From NCBI GenBank assembly GCA_012518815.1, contig JAAYRK010000071.1:1-42168 (forward strand): DNA of 42,168 nucleotides, given 5' to 3'. Position 1 is the stretch's first letter, and each line of letters opens with the position of its first letter. A model generated the notes under the pieces. It saw nothing but the letters and a program-made list of their open reading frames with translations. It had not been told where the DNA came from and made no database searches. Shown one piece after another: positions 15,742 through 24,981 of this stretch. A program made the position numbers and the translations under genes. The DNA comes from Candidatus Epulonipiscium sp. Lineage in GTDB: Bacteria; Bacillota; Clostridia; Lachnospirales; Defluviitaleaceae.

Positions 15742-17613
15742 TTATTTTTTCCTTGTTTTCTTTCTCTCTGTGCTGTTTAACACTCTCTTTCTAATTCTTA
15801 AACTTTTTGGAGTAACTTCTAATAATTCATCAGCCTCAATAAACTCCAAACACTCTTCTAAACTCATCTTTCTAGGCGGCGATAATCTTAAAGCTTCATC
15901 AGATCCCGCTGCTCTCATGTTTGTTACATGTTTTCTTTTACATACATTAACTTCTATATCATCACCTTTAGGATTTTGACCTACTATCATCCCTTCATAA
16001 ACCTTAGTCCCAGGTTCGATAAATAATATTCCTCTTTCTTGAGCATGATATAGTCCATAAGTAACTGCTTCACCTGTTTCAAAGGCAACCAATGAACCCA
16101 ACTGTCTTTTTTCAATCTCACCTTTATAAGGGGCATAACCGTCAAATACAGCATTTAAGATACCATTTCCCTTAGTGTCAGTTAAAAATTCTGATCGATA
16201 ACCTATTAAGCCCCTTGAAGGAATTGAAAATACCAAACGACTATAAACTCCTTTTAAGGATGTCATGCTAATCATTTCGCCTTTTCTGCTTCCTAGTTTT
16301 TCGATAACTGCACCAACAAATTCTTCAGGAACATCTACAGTAACCATCTCCATTGGTTCATAACGTCTTCCATCTATATCTTTATATAAAACCTCTGGTT
16401 TGGATACTTGAAATTCATAACCTTCCCTTCTCATATTTTCTATTAATATGGAAAGATGAAGTTCTCCTCTTCCAGATACTCTAAAAGCATCCGTAGAATT
16501 TGTCTCTTCTACTCTAAGGCTTACATCAGTTTGAAGTTCCTTTAATAATCGCTCTCGTATATTCCTTGAAGTAACATATTTACCTTCTTGACCTGCAAAA
16601 GGACTGTCATTAACCAAAAAATTCATAGCAATAGTTGGTTCCGATATTTTCACAAAAGGTAAAGGCTCAGGATTTTGCACATCACAAACCGTATCTCCAA
16701 TATTAATTCCTTCTATACCTGATATGGCAATAATATCACCTATTCTAGCATTTTCTACAGGAACCCTTTTTAAACCTTCAAATTGATAAATATTTGTTAT
16801 CTTAACTTTTTTACACTTGTTTTCATCAAGAGCATTTACTATAACTGCTTCTTGATTTATTTTTATCTTGCCTCTTTCAACTTTACCTATACCTATTCTG
16901 CCTACATAATCATTGTAATCTATTGTAGAAATAAGTACTTGTAAAGGCTCCTCTTCATTTCCTAAAGGAGCTGGTATATGATTAATAATCGTTTCAAATA
17001 AAGGCTGCATATTAGCTTCCTGACTAGAACTATCTAATGATGCAGTCCCATTTTTAGCAGAAGCAAATACAAAAGGGCAATCCAATTGACTTTCATCAGC
17101 TTCCAATTCAATAAATAAATCCAAAACTTCATCAATTACTTCTTCTGGTCTTGCTTCTGGCCTGTCTATTTTATTAATACATACAATTACAGGAAGTTCA
17201 AGCTCTAAAGCCTTTTTTAATACAAATTTTGTTTGAGGCATAGGGCCTTCAAAAGCGTCAACAACAAGTATTACGCCATTTACCATCTTTAAAACCCGTT
17301 CTACCTCTCCGCCAAAATCTGCATGACCTGGTGTATCTATAATGTTTATTTTAACATTTTTATAAAATACTGCAGTATTTTTTGACAAAATAGTAATGCC
17401 TCTTTCTCTTTCCAAGTCATTTGAATCCATAACTCTATCTACTAATTCTTGATTTTGTCTAAAAATACCGCTTTGTTTTAAAAGTTCGTCTACCAAACTT
17501 GTTTTACCATGATCAACATGGGCTATTATTGCTATATTTCTAATATCTTCTCTTTTTTGAATCACTATTTTTCCCACTTTCTTTTTGCAATTCTTTGTTA
17601 TTAACTTAGACAT
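15742..17613 (-). CDS. typA: Ribosome-associated GTPase TypA/BipA
   Basis: TypA is a translational GTPase related to EF-G that helps 50S assembly under stress. G-domain motifs are present: 'AHVDHGKT' (31-38), 'DTPGHADF', 'NKIDRPEARP' and 'ASAKNG', followed by domains II, III, V and the TypA C-terminal domain ('GEAVTYGLYHAQERGILFIEPGTKVYEGMIVG'). The full frame is 623 residues. Family members usually start a few residues before 'REDIRNIAIIAHVDHGKT', so a GTG at 17565 (607 aa) is an alternative start. Neither has a clear ribosome site; the upstream ATG is kept here for completeness. Confidence 0.96.
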   Translation of the reverse strand: MSKLITKNCKKKVGKIVIQKREDIRNIAIIAHVDHGKTSLVDELLKQSGIFRQNQELVDRVMDSNDLERERGITILSKNTAVFYKNVKINIIDTPGHADFGGEVERVLKMVNGVILVVDAFEGPMPQTKFVLKKALELELPVIVCINKIDRPEARPEEVIDEVLDLFIELEADESQLDCPFVFASAKNGTASLDSSSQEANMQPLFETIINHIPAPLGNEEEPLQVLISTIDYNDYVGRIGIGKVERGKIKINQEAVIVNALDENKCKKVKITNIYQFEGLKRVPVENARIGDIIAISGIEGINIGDTVCDVQNPEPLPFVKISEPTIAMNFLVNDSPFAGQEGKYVTSRNIRERLLKELQTDVSLRVEETNSTDAFRVSGRGELHLSILIENMRREGYEFQVSKPEVLYKDIDGRRYEPMEMVTVDVPEEFVGAVIEKLGSRKGEMISMTSLKGVYSRLVFSIPSRGLIGYRSEFLTDTKGNGILNAVFDGYAPYKGEIEKRQLGSLVAFETGEAVTYGLYHAQERGILFIEPGTKVYEGMIVGQNPKGDDIEVNVCKRKHVTNMRAAGSDEALRLSPPRKMSLEECLEFIEADELLEVTPKSLRIRKRVLNSTERKKTRKK

Positions 17614-17684
17614 TGTATCACAAAATGAATAATTACTTCAATAAGGCAAGACATATGTTTTTTAAATCATTTTACTTTTTTTAA

Positions 17685-17711
17685 AATAAATAATAACCCC
17701 CTTAAAGGGGG
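17685..17711 (-). terminator. Terminator after the activase gene
   Basis: CCCCC-TTTAA-GGGGG forms a short strong hairpin on the minus strand (17697-17711), followed by TTATTATTTATTTTA. It lies four bases past the stop of the large activase gene. Confidence 0.8.
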
Positions 17712-17715
17712 AATT

Positions 17716-20700
17716 TTAGGATGTGATATCATCCATATTGTTTTTTAATTTTTGTATAGTATGATGGAGTCTTTCTACTTGTAGACAAAATGTTTCAAGT
17801 CTTGCCTCAATAATTTGTGGAAATATGTTACCATCGCTTTCAATAGACAAAAAAGGTAATGCAGGATGTTTTTCCATTACTTTTTCTATTAGTTTACTAT
17901 TTGAAGATACAAGTATTTTTTTACGATTAATTTGTTCAGTTATAACTGCTTCTGCAATCCTGCTTGGCATACATCCAAAAGGCCCAATAGATATAACACC
18001 AGATACTTCATCTACTATTTCAGTAATAGCTGAGCCGACTGTCAAAATTGCTTCTCCTGTTAAGGCTGGATGAATTAAATCTTTTACATTTGAAATTATT
18101 TTATTCACTTCAACTATTTTATATTCATATAAGCCACTTTTTGCAAATATTTGCTTAATAGTCTTTTCATATTGATTTTTAAAAAATCCCTTAATAGTTG
18201 TGCTGATTCTGTCCTTTATAGTAGAATTCAAATTAAAACGCTTTATTTGAATATAATCTAAATAATACATCCATTCTTCAATAGGAGCAACTTTAACTAT
18301 AATATTTCTTTTGGCCAACCTCTCCACTAACTTCTTTCTAGAAAAACGATCTCTTCTTACATATATTTCTCCAACTAAAGCTACCTTAACAGCATCCTCT
18401 ATAGGCATATTTGTTTCAATTGTTTTTAGTTTTTTAGCAGATGCTTCTAAAGTTTCTTTTAATCTTTTCCAGTTATCATTTCGAACGCTTAAAATTATAT
18501 CTTTACATACTTCTTTATAAATTTGCATACCTTTTTGCTTATCCTTTGCTAAAACTAAAATTGCACTTCTAATTTCTTCTAATACATCTGAAATGATAAC
18601 CGAGTGCCAACCCCTAAGTAAAAAGTCCATTCCAAATCCTGCATAACCATTTTCTGAATTAAGAGAAAAAACTGCTACATTTTTAATTTTAAACCTAGAT
18701 ATCAATTTTTTTATTAAGACACTGTATTGGCCAAATCTACAAGGACCTGAAGTATCGGGCATAAAATAAACCAATAATTCATCTTTGTTTTTTCTTTCAT
18801 CTAAGTATTTCATTAAACTACCAATAGTTAACTGAAGAGGAAGACACTCTTTACAAGAAGAAAGTCCTCTCCCTATTTTTAATTCTTCTTCTCCTGGCTC
18901 CTCCAAAGCACTAGCATTAACTCCTATATGGTTAAAAGTTGCTGCTAAAAGCTTTGAACCCATATCTCCCATAGAGGGAATAAGTACATGGACTCTTTCA
19001 TCATCCAAAGTACAACTTTGACCATTAGAATCATAAACTATCATAGTCCCCTTATCCATTTCAACATATGCAGGATGAAATGGAGAATTACTAGCTTGAT
19101 TCCATTTATTATCAAGCTGTCTGTAGGATTTTACTATATCAATATAAGCTTCTATCCTGGTATCTATTCCTGCATCTGCCGTATGATTATCAAGTTCTAA
19201 AATTAAAGATGGTTTTTTATCCATTATAGTTCTAAAATAGCCATTTAAAAATGAATCTGGTCCACAGCTAAAATTAGTAATATATACCCCATACAACTGG
19301 GGATGTTTCTTTACCATACGGGCAGCTTTTAATATAAACTGGCCCATAGCCCAATACATATTTTCCTTAATTTCTTCCTTATCAAAGGGTAAAAATTCAA
19401 AAGGTATCATGGTGTAATTGCGGCTAGCAAATTTACTAGGTATCCCCATGTTGCCCCACTGACTAAAAGCATTGTATGGACGACCAAATAATACAAATGC
19501 AATTTTATCTTTATCTTCTTCTAAATCTAATAAAATTCGTTTTCCTATCTCTTTGCATTTATAATAAAAGTCTTTTTGATTTTTCATTGCTATTTCAAAG
19601 GATTTCTTGGCAATTTCAGCATCAATACTTAAAGACTTAGCCATTTTAACAAACGTGTTCATAAGACTATTATATCCTTTAGCAAAATCCAATACAGGAG
19701 TCAGAACTATCTTTTTATTTAATTCATCAAAAGCGGACTTTAAATAATAAGGTTCTCCTTGTACAAATGGACAAGTTACACTAACAGGAAAACCATTCTT
19801 TACTTCAATAGATTTTATATGAGGAATAAAATAAATATCAGGATTCTTTTTAATTAGATTTTCCAAGGCACCATGAGATATCTCAACAGGATAACAAAAA
19901 GAAGCTCCCTTTTTTTCAATTCCTTCTTTATCAAGCTCATTACTTAAAAGTACGTCATAGCCTAAACCATAAAAAAACTGATAATAAAGCGGAAAAAAGC
20001 TATTAGTAAGTAGAGATTTATTAATTCCTACGGTTTGATTGTTTCTTGGTAAAAGTCTAAAACCACGATTAATGCTATAATCCTCAAAAATCATTTTTTC
20101 TCTTAAACGAACAAAATCTGTCTCACTATTTTTTTCTTTATTATGATGTACTAAATTGTAGTATTTATTGCATGCACCTCCAAAAGGATATATATTATTA
20201 TCTATTTCAATTCTTTGAATTTGACACTTTCTATCACATTTTTCTTTCCCACCAGAACATACAAATGGTTCTCTATAAGTTACCTCTCTTAAAGATAATT
20301 CCTCTAAATCAAAATTCTTTGGCTCCAACAAATTTAAATCAAGTTTTTCTTTAATGTATAATGCAGCACCAAAGGCTCCTATCAAACCTGGTTCTGGTGG
20401 AACAATAATTTCCTTTCCTGTAAGAGCAGCCATGGCTATAGGAACTGCTTTATTATAACAAACTCCTCCCTGCATAAATATTTTTTCTCCAATTTCTCTA
20501 TTAGCCTTAACTTTATTAATATAGTTCATACAAATTGAATAAACAAGACCTGCTACAATGTCCCTTACATCAATACCTTCCTGAATAGCATTTTTTATAT
20601 CACTGCTTATAAATGCAGCACATTGGTCATTAAAGTTAGGCGGATTCTTACTTTCAAGGGCAATCTTTTCTATCTCCATAGTATCTATAAATAAGGATTC

Positions 20701-22026
20701 TTTTGCTGCTTCTTCCAAAAAAGAACCAGTTCCAGCAGAGCAAGCTTCATTCATAGCATAATCTGAAGGAATCCCCTTACTAATACATGTATACTTAGCA
20801 TCCTGACCACCAATTTCAAAGATTGTATCAACTTGAGAATCAAAGTATAAAGCTCCTTTGGCATGAGCAATAATTTCATTAACTACTCCAGGACTAAGGG
20901 CGTGAAGTGCTGCTATTTGACGCCCAGAACCAGTTACACCCAAACCAATAATCTCAATTGGACAATTAATCTGATTTTTAATGGCCTCATAACACATTCT
21001 TGAAGCTTTTATAGGATTTCCTTTAGTCCTTAGATAACATGAAGCAATAATTGCATTATCCTGCCTTCTTATAAGAACTGCTTTTGTTGTGGTAGAGCCT
21101 ACATCCAAACCCAAAATACATTTATCATTAGCTGCAGCTTCTTTTTTAGGAAAATCCTTAAAAATCACCTTATCTTTATATTTATACAAAGGCTCTAAAA
21201 ATGAAAAAGAACTTTTATTTAAATTTAGCCAGTCTTTTTTCTTATCAATACTTTTTGTAGAATGCTCTATTCCCCATAAGGCAGCTCCTAATGCTTCAAA
21301 AGTATCTGCATATTGGGGTATAATAATTTCAGATATTTTTTCTTTTAAAAAATGTAGCATTACTTTATTGTGCGAAGTACCGCCAATTAATAATACTTTT
21401 TTATAAGTAGTTTTCTTTATAAGTTCAATAATCTTATCTGCCATCATTTCGCATAGACCTGCTACTACTTTTCCTTTATCTATATTCTTATTTAATGCAT
21501 GCGTACAATCACTCTTACAAAAAACAGAACATCTTCCTGCAACTTTATAGGGCTTATTTAGATTTGCACAATTAATGGCTTCTTCGATCGTCATATCCAT
21601 TCTTTTTAGTTGTTGTAAAAAAAATTCTCCAGTTCCAGAAGCACATTTGTTACCTGTATATACATTAAAAATCTTTCCTCTTTTATCTATTTCATAAACT
21701 AAAAATGTCTCTCCTCCACCACTTACAATAATATTTACATCTTGGAGCTTAGTGTCTGTTTTTCTTATGAATTCAAAAGCATATTCTATAGCTTCAGGCT
21801 CCGAAATCGAAGAAGCATTTATCATATTTCTAAACTTTCGGCCAGTAATTGTAATCTTTTGAGGTAAATCATTATTATATGAATTCATTATTTCTTTTAT
21901 AACATGCCTTGGATTCCCTTCATGAGGAATGCAAACTTTTTTTATTAGTTTAATCTCATCATTATCTGTTTCTAAAAGAATATGACCTATGCTAGAAGCA
22001 CCAACACATAAACCTAAGGATCTCAA
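17716..22026 (-). CDS. Large acyl-CoA dehydratase activase with two ATPase domains and HgdB-like parts
   Basis: The 1436-residue protein joins two BadF/BcrA-type ASKHA ATPase domains with a DUF2229 region and a dehydratase-like C-terminus. Domain 1 (about 1-255) has 'LGLCVGASSIG', 'NKCASGTGEFF' (Cys128) and a 'CSVFCKSDC' cluster (Cys166, 170, 174). Domain 2 (about 304-560) has 'LGLDVGSTTTKAVLI', 'GVTGSGRQIA', 'EIGGQDAKYT' and 'NEACSAGTGSF' (Cys429). The cysteines resemble those that hold the [4Fe-4S] cluster between subunits of HgdC-type activators, which inject an electron into 2-hydroxyacyl-CoA dehydratases at the cost of ATP. Proteins of this size are common in anaerobes and their substrate is unknown. 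No separate dehydratase genes are near. TTG 22026 is preferred: GGAGGG lies 6 bases before it, while ATG 22044 has none. Confidence 0.88.
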   Translation of the reverse strand: MRSLGLCVGASSIGHILLETDNDEIKLIKKVCIPHEGNPRHVIKEIMNSYNNDLPQKITITGRKFRNMINASSISEPEAIEYAFEFIRKTDTKLQDVNIIVSGGGETFLVYEIDKRGKIFNVYTGNKCASGTGEFFLQQLKRMDMTIEEAINCANLNKPYKVAGRCSVFCKSDCTHALNKNIDKGKVVAGLCEMMADKIIELIKKTTYKKVLLIGGTSHNKVMLHFLKEKISEIIIPQYADTFEALGAALWGIEHSTKSIDKKKDWLNLNKSSFSFLEPLYKYKDKVIFKDFPKKEAAANDKCILGLDVGSTTTKAVLIRRQDNAIIASCYLRTKGNPIKASRMCYEAIKNQINCPIEIIGLGVTGSGRQIAALHALSPGVVNEIIAHAKGALYFDSQVDTIFEIGGQDAKYTCISKGIPSDYAMNEACSAGTGSFLEEAAKESLFIDTMEIEKIALESKNPPNFNDQCAAFISSDIKNAIQEGIDVRDIVAGLVYSICMNYINKVKANREIGEKIFMQGGVCYNKAVPIAMAALTGKEIIVPPEPGLIGAFGAALYIKEKLDLNLLEPKNFDLEELSLREVTYREPFVCSGGKEKCDRKCQIQRIEIDNNIYPFGGACNKYYNLVHHNKEKNSETDFVRLREKMIFEDYSINRGFRLLPRNNQTVGINKSLLTNSFFPLYYQFFYGLGYDVLLSNELDKEGIEKKGASFCYPVEISHGALENLIKKNPDIYFIPHIKSIEVKNGFPVSVTCPFVQGEPYYLKSAFDELNKKIVLTPVLDFAKGYNSLMNTFVKMAKSLSIDAEIAKKSFEIAMKNQKDFYYKCKEIGKRILLDLEEDKDKIAFVLFGRPYNAFSQWGNMGIPSKFASRNYTMIPFEFLPFDKEEIKENMYWAMGQFILKAARMVKKHPQLYGVYITNFSCGPDSFLNGYFRTIMDKKPSLILELDNHTADAGIDTRIEAYIDIVKSYRQLDNKWNQASNSPFHPAYVEMDKGTMIVYDSNGQSCTLDDERVHVLIPSMGDMGSKLLAATFNHIGVNASALEEPGEEELKIGRGLSSCKECLPLQLTIGSLMKYLDERKNKDELLVYFMPDTSGPCRFGQYSVLIKKLISRFKIKNVAVFSLNSENGYAGFGMDFLLRGWHSVIISDVLEEIRSAILVLAKDKQKGMQIYKEVCKDIILSVRNDNWKRLKETLEASAKKLKTIETNMPIEDAVKVALVGEIYVRRDRFSRKKLVERLAKRNIIVKVAPIEEWMYYLDYIQIKRFNLNSTIKDRISTTIKGFFKNQYEKTIKQIFAKSGLYEYKIVEVNKIISNVKDLIHPALTGEAILTVGSAITEIVDEVSGVISIGPFGCMPSRIAEAVITEQINRKKILVSSNSKLIEKVMEKHPALPFLSIESDGNIFPQIIEARLETFCLQVERLHHTIQKLKNNMDDITS

Positions 22027-22074
22027 AAAATTCCCTCCATTCATAGATTATTACTACATAGATTGTATCCATAT

Positions 22075-22131
22075 AAAAAGAGCTTCAAACATATATAGCA
22101 TTAAAACTGTAAGAAGCTCTGGACTCTTTTT
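22075..22131. promoter_or_regulatory. Nested inverted repeats between divergent genes
   Basis: AGAGCTTC (22079-22086) pairs with GAAGCTCT (22113-22120). An alternative outer pair is AAAAAGAG (22075-22082) with CTCTTTTT (22124-22131). Read on the minus strand the inner stem is followed by TTTTT about 50 bases before the activase start, like a leader terminator. The pairings exclude each other, so an attenuator is possible. The remaining intergenic bases up to 22225 show nothing more. Confidence 0.4.
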
Positions 22132-22225
22132 ATTTACTTGAATACGATAATTAGATTTGGGTAAACTTACTAATAACTTTTTAATTCTTATTGATTATTA
22201 TAAAATATAAGAAGGAAGGTATTTT

Positions 22226-22846
22226 ATGGAAAAGTCAATTTTTAAAAGACTGCCTAATCATATTGGAATAATACCTGATGGAAACCGCCGATGGGCTCTT
22301 TCTAACAATAAAGAAAAACATGAAGGTTATAAGTATGGAATAAATCCGGGATTTGAGTTATATAAGATATGTCTGGATTATGGAATTAAAGAGATGACCT
22401 TCTACGGTTTTACTCAAGACAATACAAAAAGGCCTCCTATTCAAACAAAGGCCTTTCAAGAAGCTTGCGTAGAAGCAGTTATGAAATTAGCCAATAAAGA
22501 TGCTAATTTACTTGTAATCGGCAATACTAATTCTCCTCTTTTTCCAAAGGAACTACTTCCTTTTGCAAATAAAAGAGTCCTTTTTGGCAAAGGACTCATG
22601 AATATAAATTTCTTAGTTAATTATGGTTGGAAATGGGACTTAATAAATAATGCCTCGAAAGCCATTCCCCGTATTGATTTAATTATTAGGTGGGGAGGCA
22701 GACGTAGGTTAAGTGGCTTTCTCCCAATCCAATCAGTTTATGCAGACTTTTATGTCATTGACGATTTGTGGCCCAATTTTAATAAAACTCACTTAGACAA
22801 AGCTCTCTTCTGGTATCAAACTCAAGATATTACCCTGGGGGGATAA
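22226..22846 (+). CDS. Shortened cis-prenyltransferase (UppS family)
   Basis: UppS enzymes extend farnesyl diphosphate with isopentenyl diphosphate to make the undecaprenyl carrier lipid. The N-terminal signature is 'HIGIIPDGNRRWA' (12-24), keeping the catalytic Asp, Asn and Arg. 'RWGGRRRLSGFLPIQ' replaces the usual 'RTGGEHRISNFLLWQ' but keeps both arginines and the serine. 'YADFYVIDDLWPNF' and a final 'LGG' complete the pattern. At 206 residues it is about 40 short of normal, with a gap after 'NYGWKWDLINNASK'. It is not next to cdsA, dxr or frr, so it is probably a second paralogue with its own product. GAAGGAAGGT precedes the ATG. Its stop abuts the stop of the next gene. Confidence 0.85.
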   Translation: MEKSIFKRLPNHIGIIPDGNRRWALSNNKEKHEGYKYGINPGFELYKICLDYGIKEMTFYGFTQDNTKRPPIQTKAFQEACVEAVMKLANKDANLLVIGNTNSPLFPKELLPFANKRVLFGKGLMNINFLVNYGWKWDLINNASKAIPRIDLIIRWGGRRRLSGFLPIQSVYADFYVIDDLWPNFNKTHLDKALFWYQTQDITLGG

Positions 22847-24658
22847 TTATTTATCAAGACTCTTTAAAAATCTAACACTAACATCTTTTAAATCCATCGT
22901 TTCAGGATCAAAATTTATATCTACTAGATATTCAAAAAATTGTTTGTCATAAGGCCTTATAGAAGTTATTGAATTAGAAAGTTTTCCTTTTGACTTATAT
23001 TCCAAATACATGGTAAAACCTTCTACAAGACTTTCTTCACACCAGTCATACCAATCATAGTAAATATTATAAAATCCATTATTCCATGAATTATACATTC
23101 TTTTATCATCTTTTAAAACATCTGCTGCTTGCCTAAATTCTTTAGTAGTAGTTATTTTATTAAAGATTCCATGGGAAAACTCATGATATGGAATATAAAA
23201 TAAATTATCATAATTATTCTCGGTACCAGGAATTAAAGATATATATGAGTCTTTATAAATAAATCCTAAAGCATTACCTGGACGCATGGTATAATATATT
23301 ACGGGTTTATATTTTTTATCATATTTTACTCCTGAAGTCTCTTCAATAAACTCTAAAATATTAGGTTTTTCCTCCTGAATCATTTTATTCATTTCCATGG
23401 CATAATTATCATATGTTATCCTATTAATACTTATATATTCCTTTAAATGTTCTTCATAAAAATATGGATAAAACTCTTCTGCAGCTATCTTTATGTTTTC
23501 TGGTATATATTTACTCCTTTTTATTTCATAAACAATTTGATTAACTCCTGCTTCATCTTCTAAATCTGCCAATAAATATATTAAGGTTCCCTCATAAAAT
23601 CCACTGCTATATATAGTTTTTAAATGTCTTTTCTTATCTGATGGAAGTTTTCTATAAGTATCTCTTATCCATAGATAATGATGATAGGAATCTTTTCCGT
23701 ATTCTCTATAAAACTCTGATTGATCTCCATCTATTAGTACATTAATATCATACATTTCACCAGCTACTGCTACTAAAACATACTTTAAAGTTAAGCCTTT
23801 TACTTCTAAAAGAGCATGAGATTGTTCATTAAATACAGAAATATTTAATCCATAAGGTGATAAAAATGTTACAGATAATAGTATTACAATAATTATTGAG
23901 GCCAAAGCAACAGGAATATAGACTTTTCTTTGTTTCTTAGTTATAGCTTTATGCTTACTGTATAAATCTCTATCATAAAAGTTATTATTATATGTACTAT
24001 TATAACTATTATTATAGTTATAAGCAGGAATATTGCTTAAACCATTATTGTACATATTGTTTGGCTTACCGTTATAGATACCATTTGAACTACTATTGTC
24101 CATATCAATTGAACTACTATTATCCATATAAGTTAGTCTTCTGTCATCCATATCAGTTGAACTATTGTCGTTCATATCAGTTGAACTACTATCCGAATTA
24201 TCTTTATGCAAAGGAATATCCATCAGCTTAGCAAAATCAAAATTATCTTCCTCATCTGTATTTGAATCTGTTTTGTCATTGTGAACATAATTATTAAACA
24301 ACTTAAGAATATCCAATAAAAAGTCCAAGGATATATTAAACTTGTTAGAAACATCTTCCATTATTTTATTTCTTATATAAACATTATTATATTGTTTTGA
24401 TATTATTGCTTGAAATGCTTTAGAATATATCTTAAAAATATTTTGTCCACTTAATGCTTCTAATAACCCAATAAATAGCATTAAGCCAATATCAATATTC
24501 TCTAAATCGTTAATAAAATCATTAAGCTTATATCCTGTATATTTTTCTATTATTAGCATACTTTCTTCTATCTTTTTATTATCAGATTTAGAAATATAAT
24601 TGATTAATTTTTTCTCATCTTCATTATTAGTTATAATATCATTAAAATTAATATTCAT
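22847..24658 (-). CDS. Membrane-anchored HEFSH zinc metallopeptidase, family not recognised
   Basis: The 603-residue protein has a helical cytoplasmic N-terminus (1-125), an acidic and Ser/Asn/Asp-rich stretch with an octapeptide repeat (157-204), one transmembrane helix (about 247-266), and a large extracytoplasmic part. That part carries 'FYIPYHEFSHGIFN' with the HExxH motif at His492-Glu493-His496. 'WCEESLVEGFTMYLEY' 50 residues later (Glu546 the best candidate) could give the third zinc ligand, as in gluzincins. The function is unknown; processing of a surface or spore protein is a possibility only. An AAGGTGG element lies 12 bases before the ATG. No other gene is in its unit. Confidence 0.75.
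   Translation of the reverse strand: MNINFNDIITNNEDEKKLINYISKSDNKKIEESMLIIEKYTGYKLNDFINDLENIDIGLMLFIGLLEALSGQNIFKIYSKAFQAIISKQYNNVYIRNKIMEDVSNKFNISLDFLLDILKLFNNYVHNDKTDSNTDEEDNFDFAKLMDIPLHKDNSDSSSTDMNDNSSTDMDDRRLTYMDNSSSIDMDNSSSNGIYNGKPNNMYNNGLSNIPAYNYNNSYNSTYNNNFYDRDLYSKHKAITKKQRKVYIPVALASIIIVILLSVTFLSPYGLNISVFNEQSHALLEVKGLTLKYVLVAVAGEMYDINVLIDGDQSEFYREYGKDSYHHYLWIRDTYRKLPSDKKRHLKTIYSSGFYEGTLIYLLADLEDEAGVNQIVYEIKRSKYIPENIKIAAEEFYPYFYEEHLKEYISINRITYDNYAMEMNKMIQEEKPNILEFIEETSGVKYDKKYKPVIYYTMRPGNALGFIYKDSYISLIPGTENNYDNLFYIPYHEFSHGIFNKITTTKEFRQAADVLKDDKRMYNSWNNGFYNIYYDWYDWCEESLVEGFTMYLEYKSKGKLSNSITSIRPYDKQFFEYLVDINFDPETMDLKDVSVRFLKSLDK
24047..24190 (-). repeat. 24-bp in-frame tandem repeat, about six imperfect copies
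   Basis: The coding strand for residues 157-204 of the metallopeptidase repeats every 24 bases. The encoded octapeptides run SSSTDMND, NSSTDMDD, RRLTYMDN, SSSIDMDN, SSSNGIYN, GKPNNMYN. The first five are clearly related and the last is weak. Being in frame, copy-number changes would lengthen or shorten the linker before the membrane helix without breaking the gene. Confidence 0.75.
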
Positions 24659-24913
24659 TATTCACTCATTCCACCTTAAGCCATATTAATTTAATCTTAT
24701 TAGATTCACATAAATTGACGGTAAATTTAGATAATATAATCATAAACTAAAATCATGTAAAAATCTATACTTTTAACAATAAATATACTATTAATTACTA
24801 ATGGTCAAACAACTAATTATTCAAATTAATATATCTTGATAATTTTTTCTATATACCTATATTATTTAAAAAATGATATACTATTATTGATTTAAATGTA
24901 ATGATAATTTAAT
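24659..24913. other. AT-rich divergent intergenic region
   Basis: The 323 bases between the metallopeptidase and the clpE-like gene hold no open frame with a ribosome site. A single GGTCAAA heptad (24803-24809) resembles half of a CtsR box, but the second half is absent. TTGATA (24836-24841) with TATATT (24858-24863) is a weaker second promoter candidate on the plus strand. Confidence 0.4.
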
Positions 24914-24941
24914 TTGTATCTTATAGATTTTTATGTATAAT
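24914..24941 (+). promoter_or_regulatory. Candidate sigma-A promoter of the clpE-like gene
   Basis: TTGTAT (24914-24919), a 16-base spacer, then TATAAT (24936-24941), ending 40 bases before the start codon. The -35 box is only a partial match. Confidence 0.5.
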
Positions 24942-24981
24942 ATCCTAAGAATTATTCTGATAATATTTTGGAGTGGTTTCT

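Noticed and set aside
17716-22026. Possible frameshift or gene fusion artefact in the 1436-residue activase
   Set aside because: The reading frame is open throughout, domain order is that of known large anaerobe proteins, and linkers are of normal length.
23992-24231. Open frame of 79 codons, Tyr/Cys-rich, on the plus strand
   Set aside because: It is antisense to the repetitive linker of the metallopeptidase and reflects that repeat. No start signal is present.
24803-24809. Single GGTCAAA as a CtsR binding site
   Set aside because: CtsR sites need two heptads about three bases apart; the second is absent here. It is kept only as a remark.
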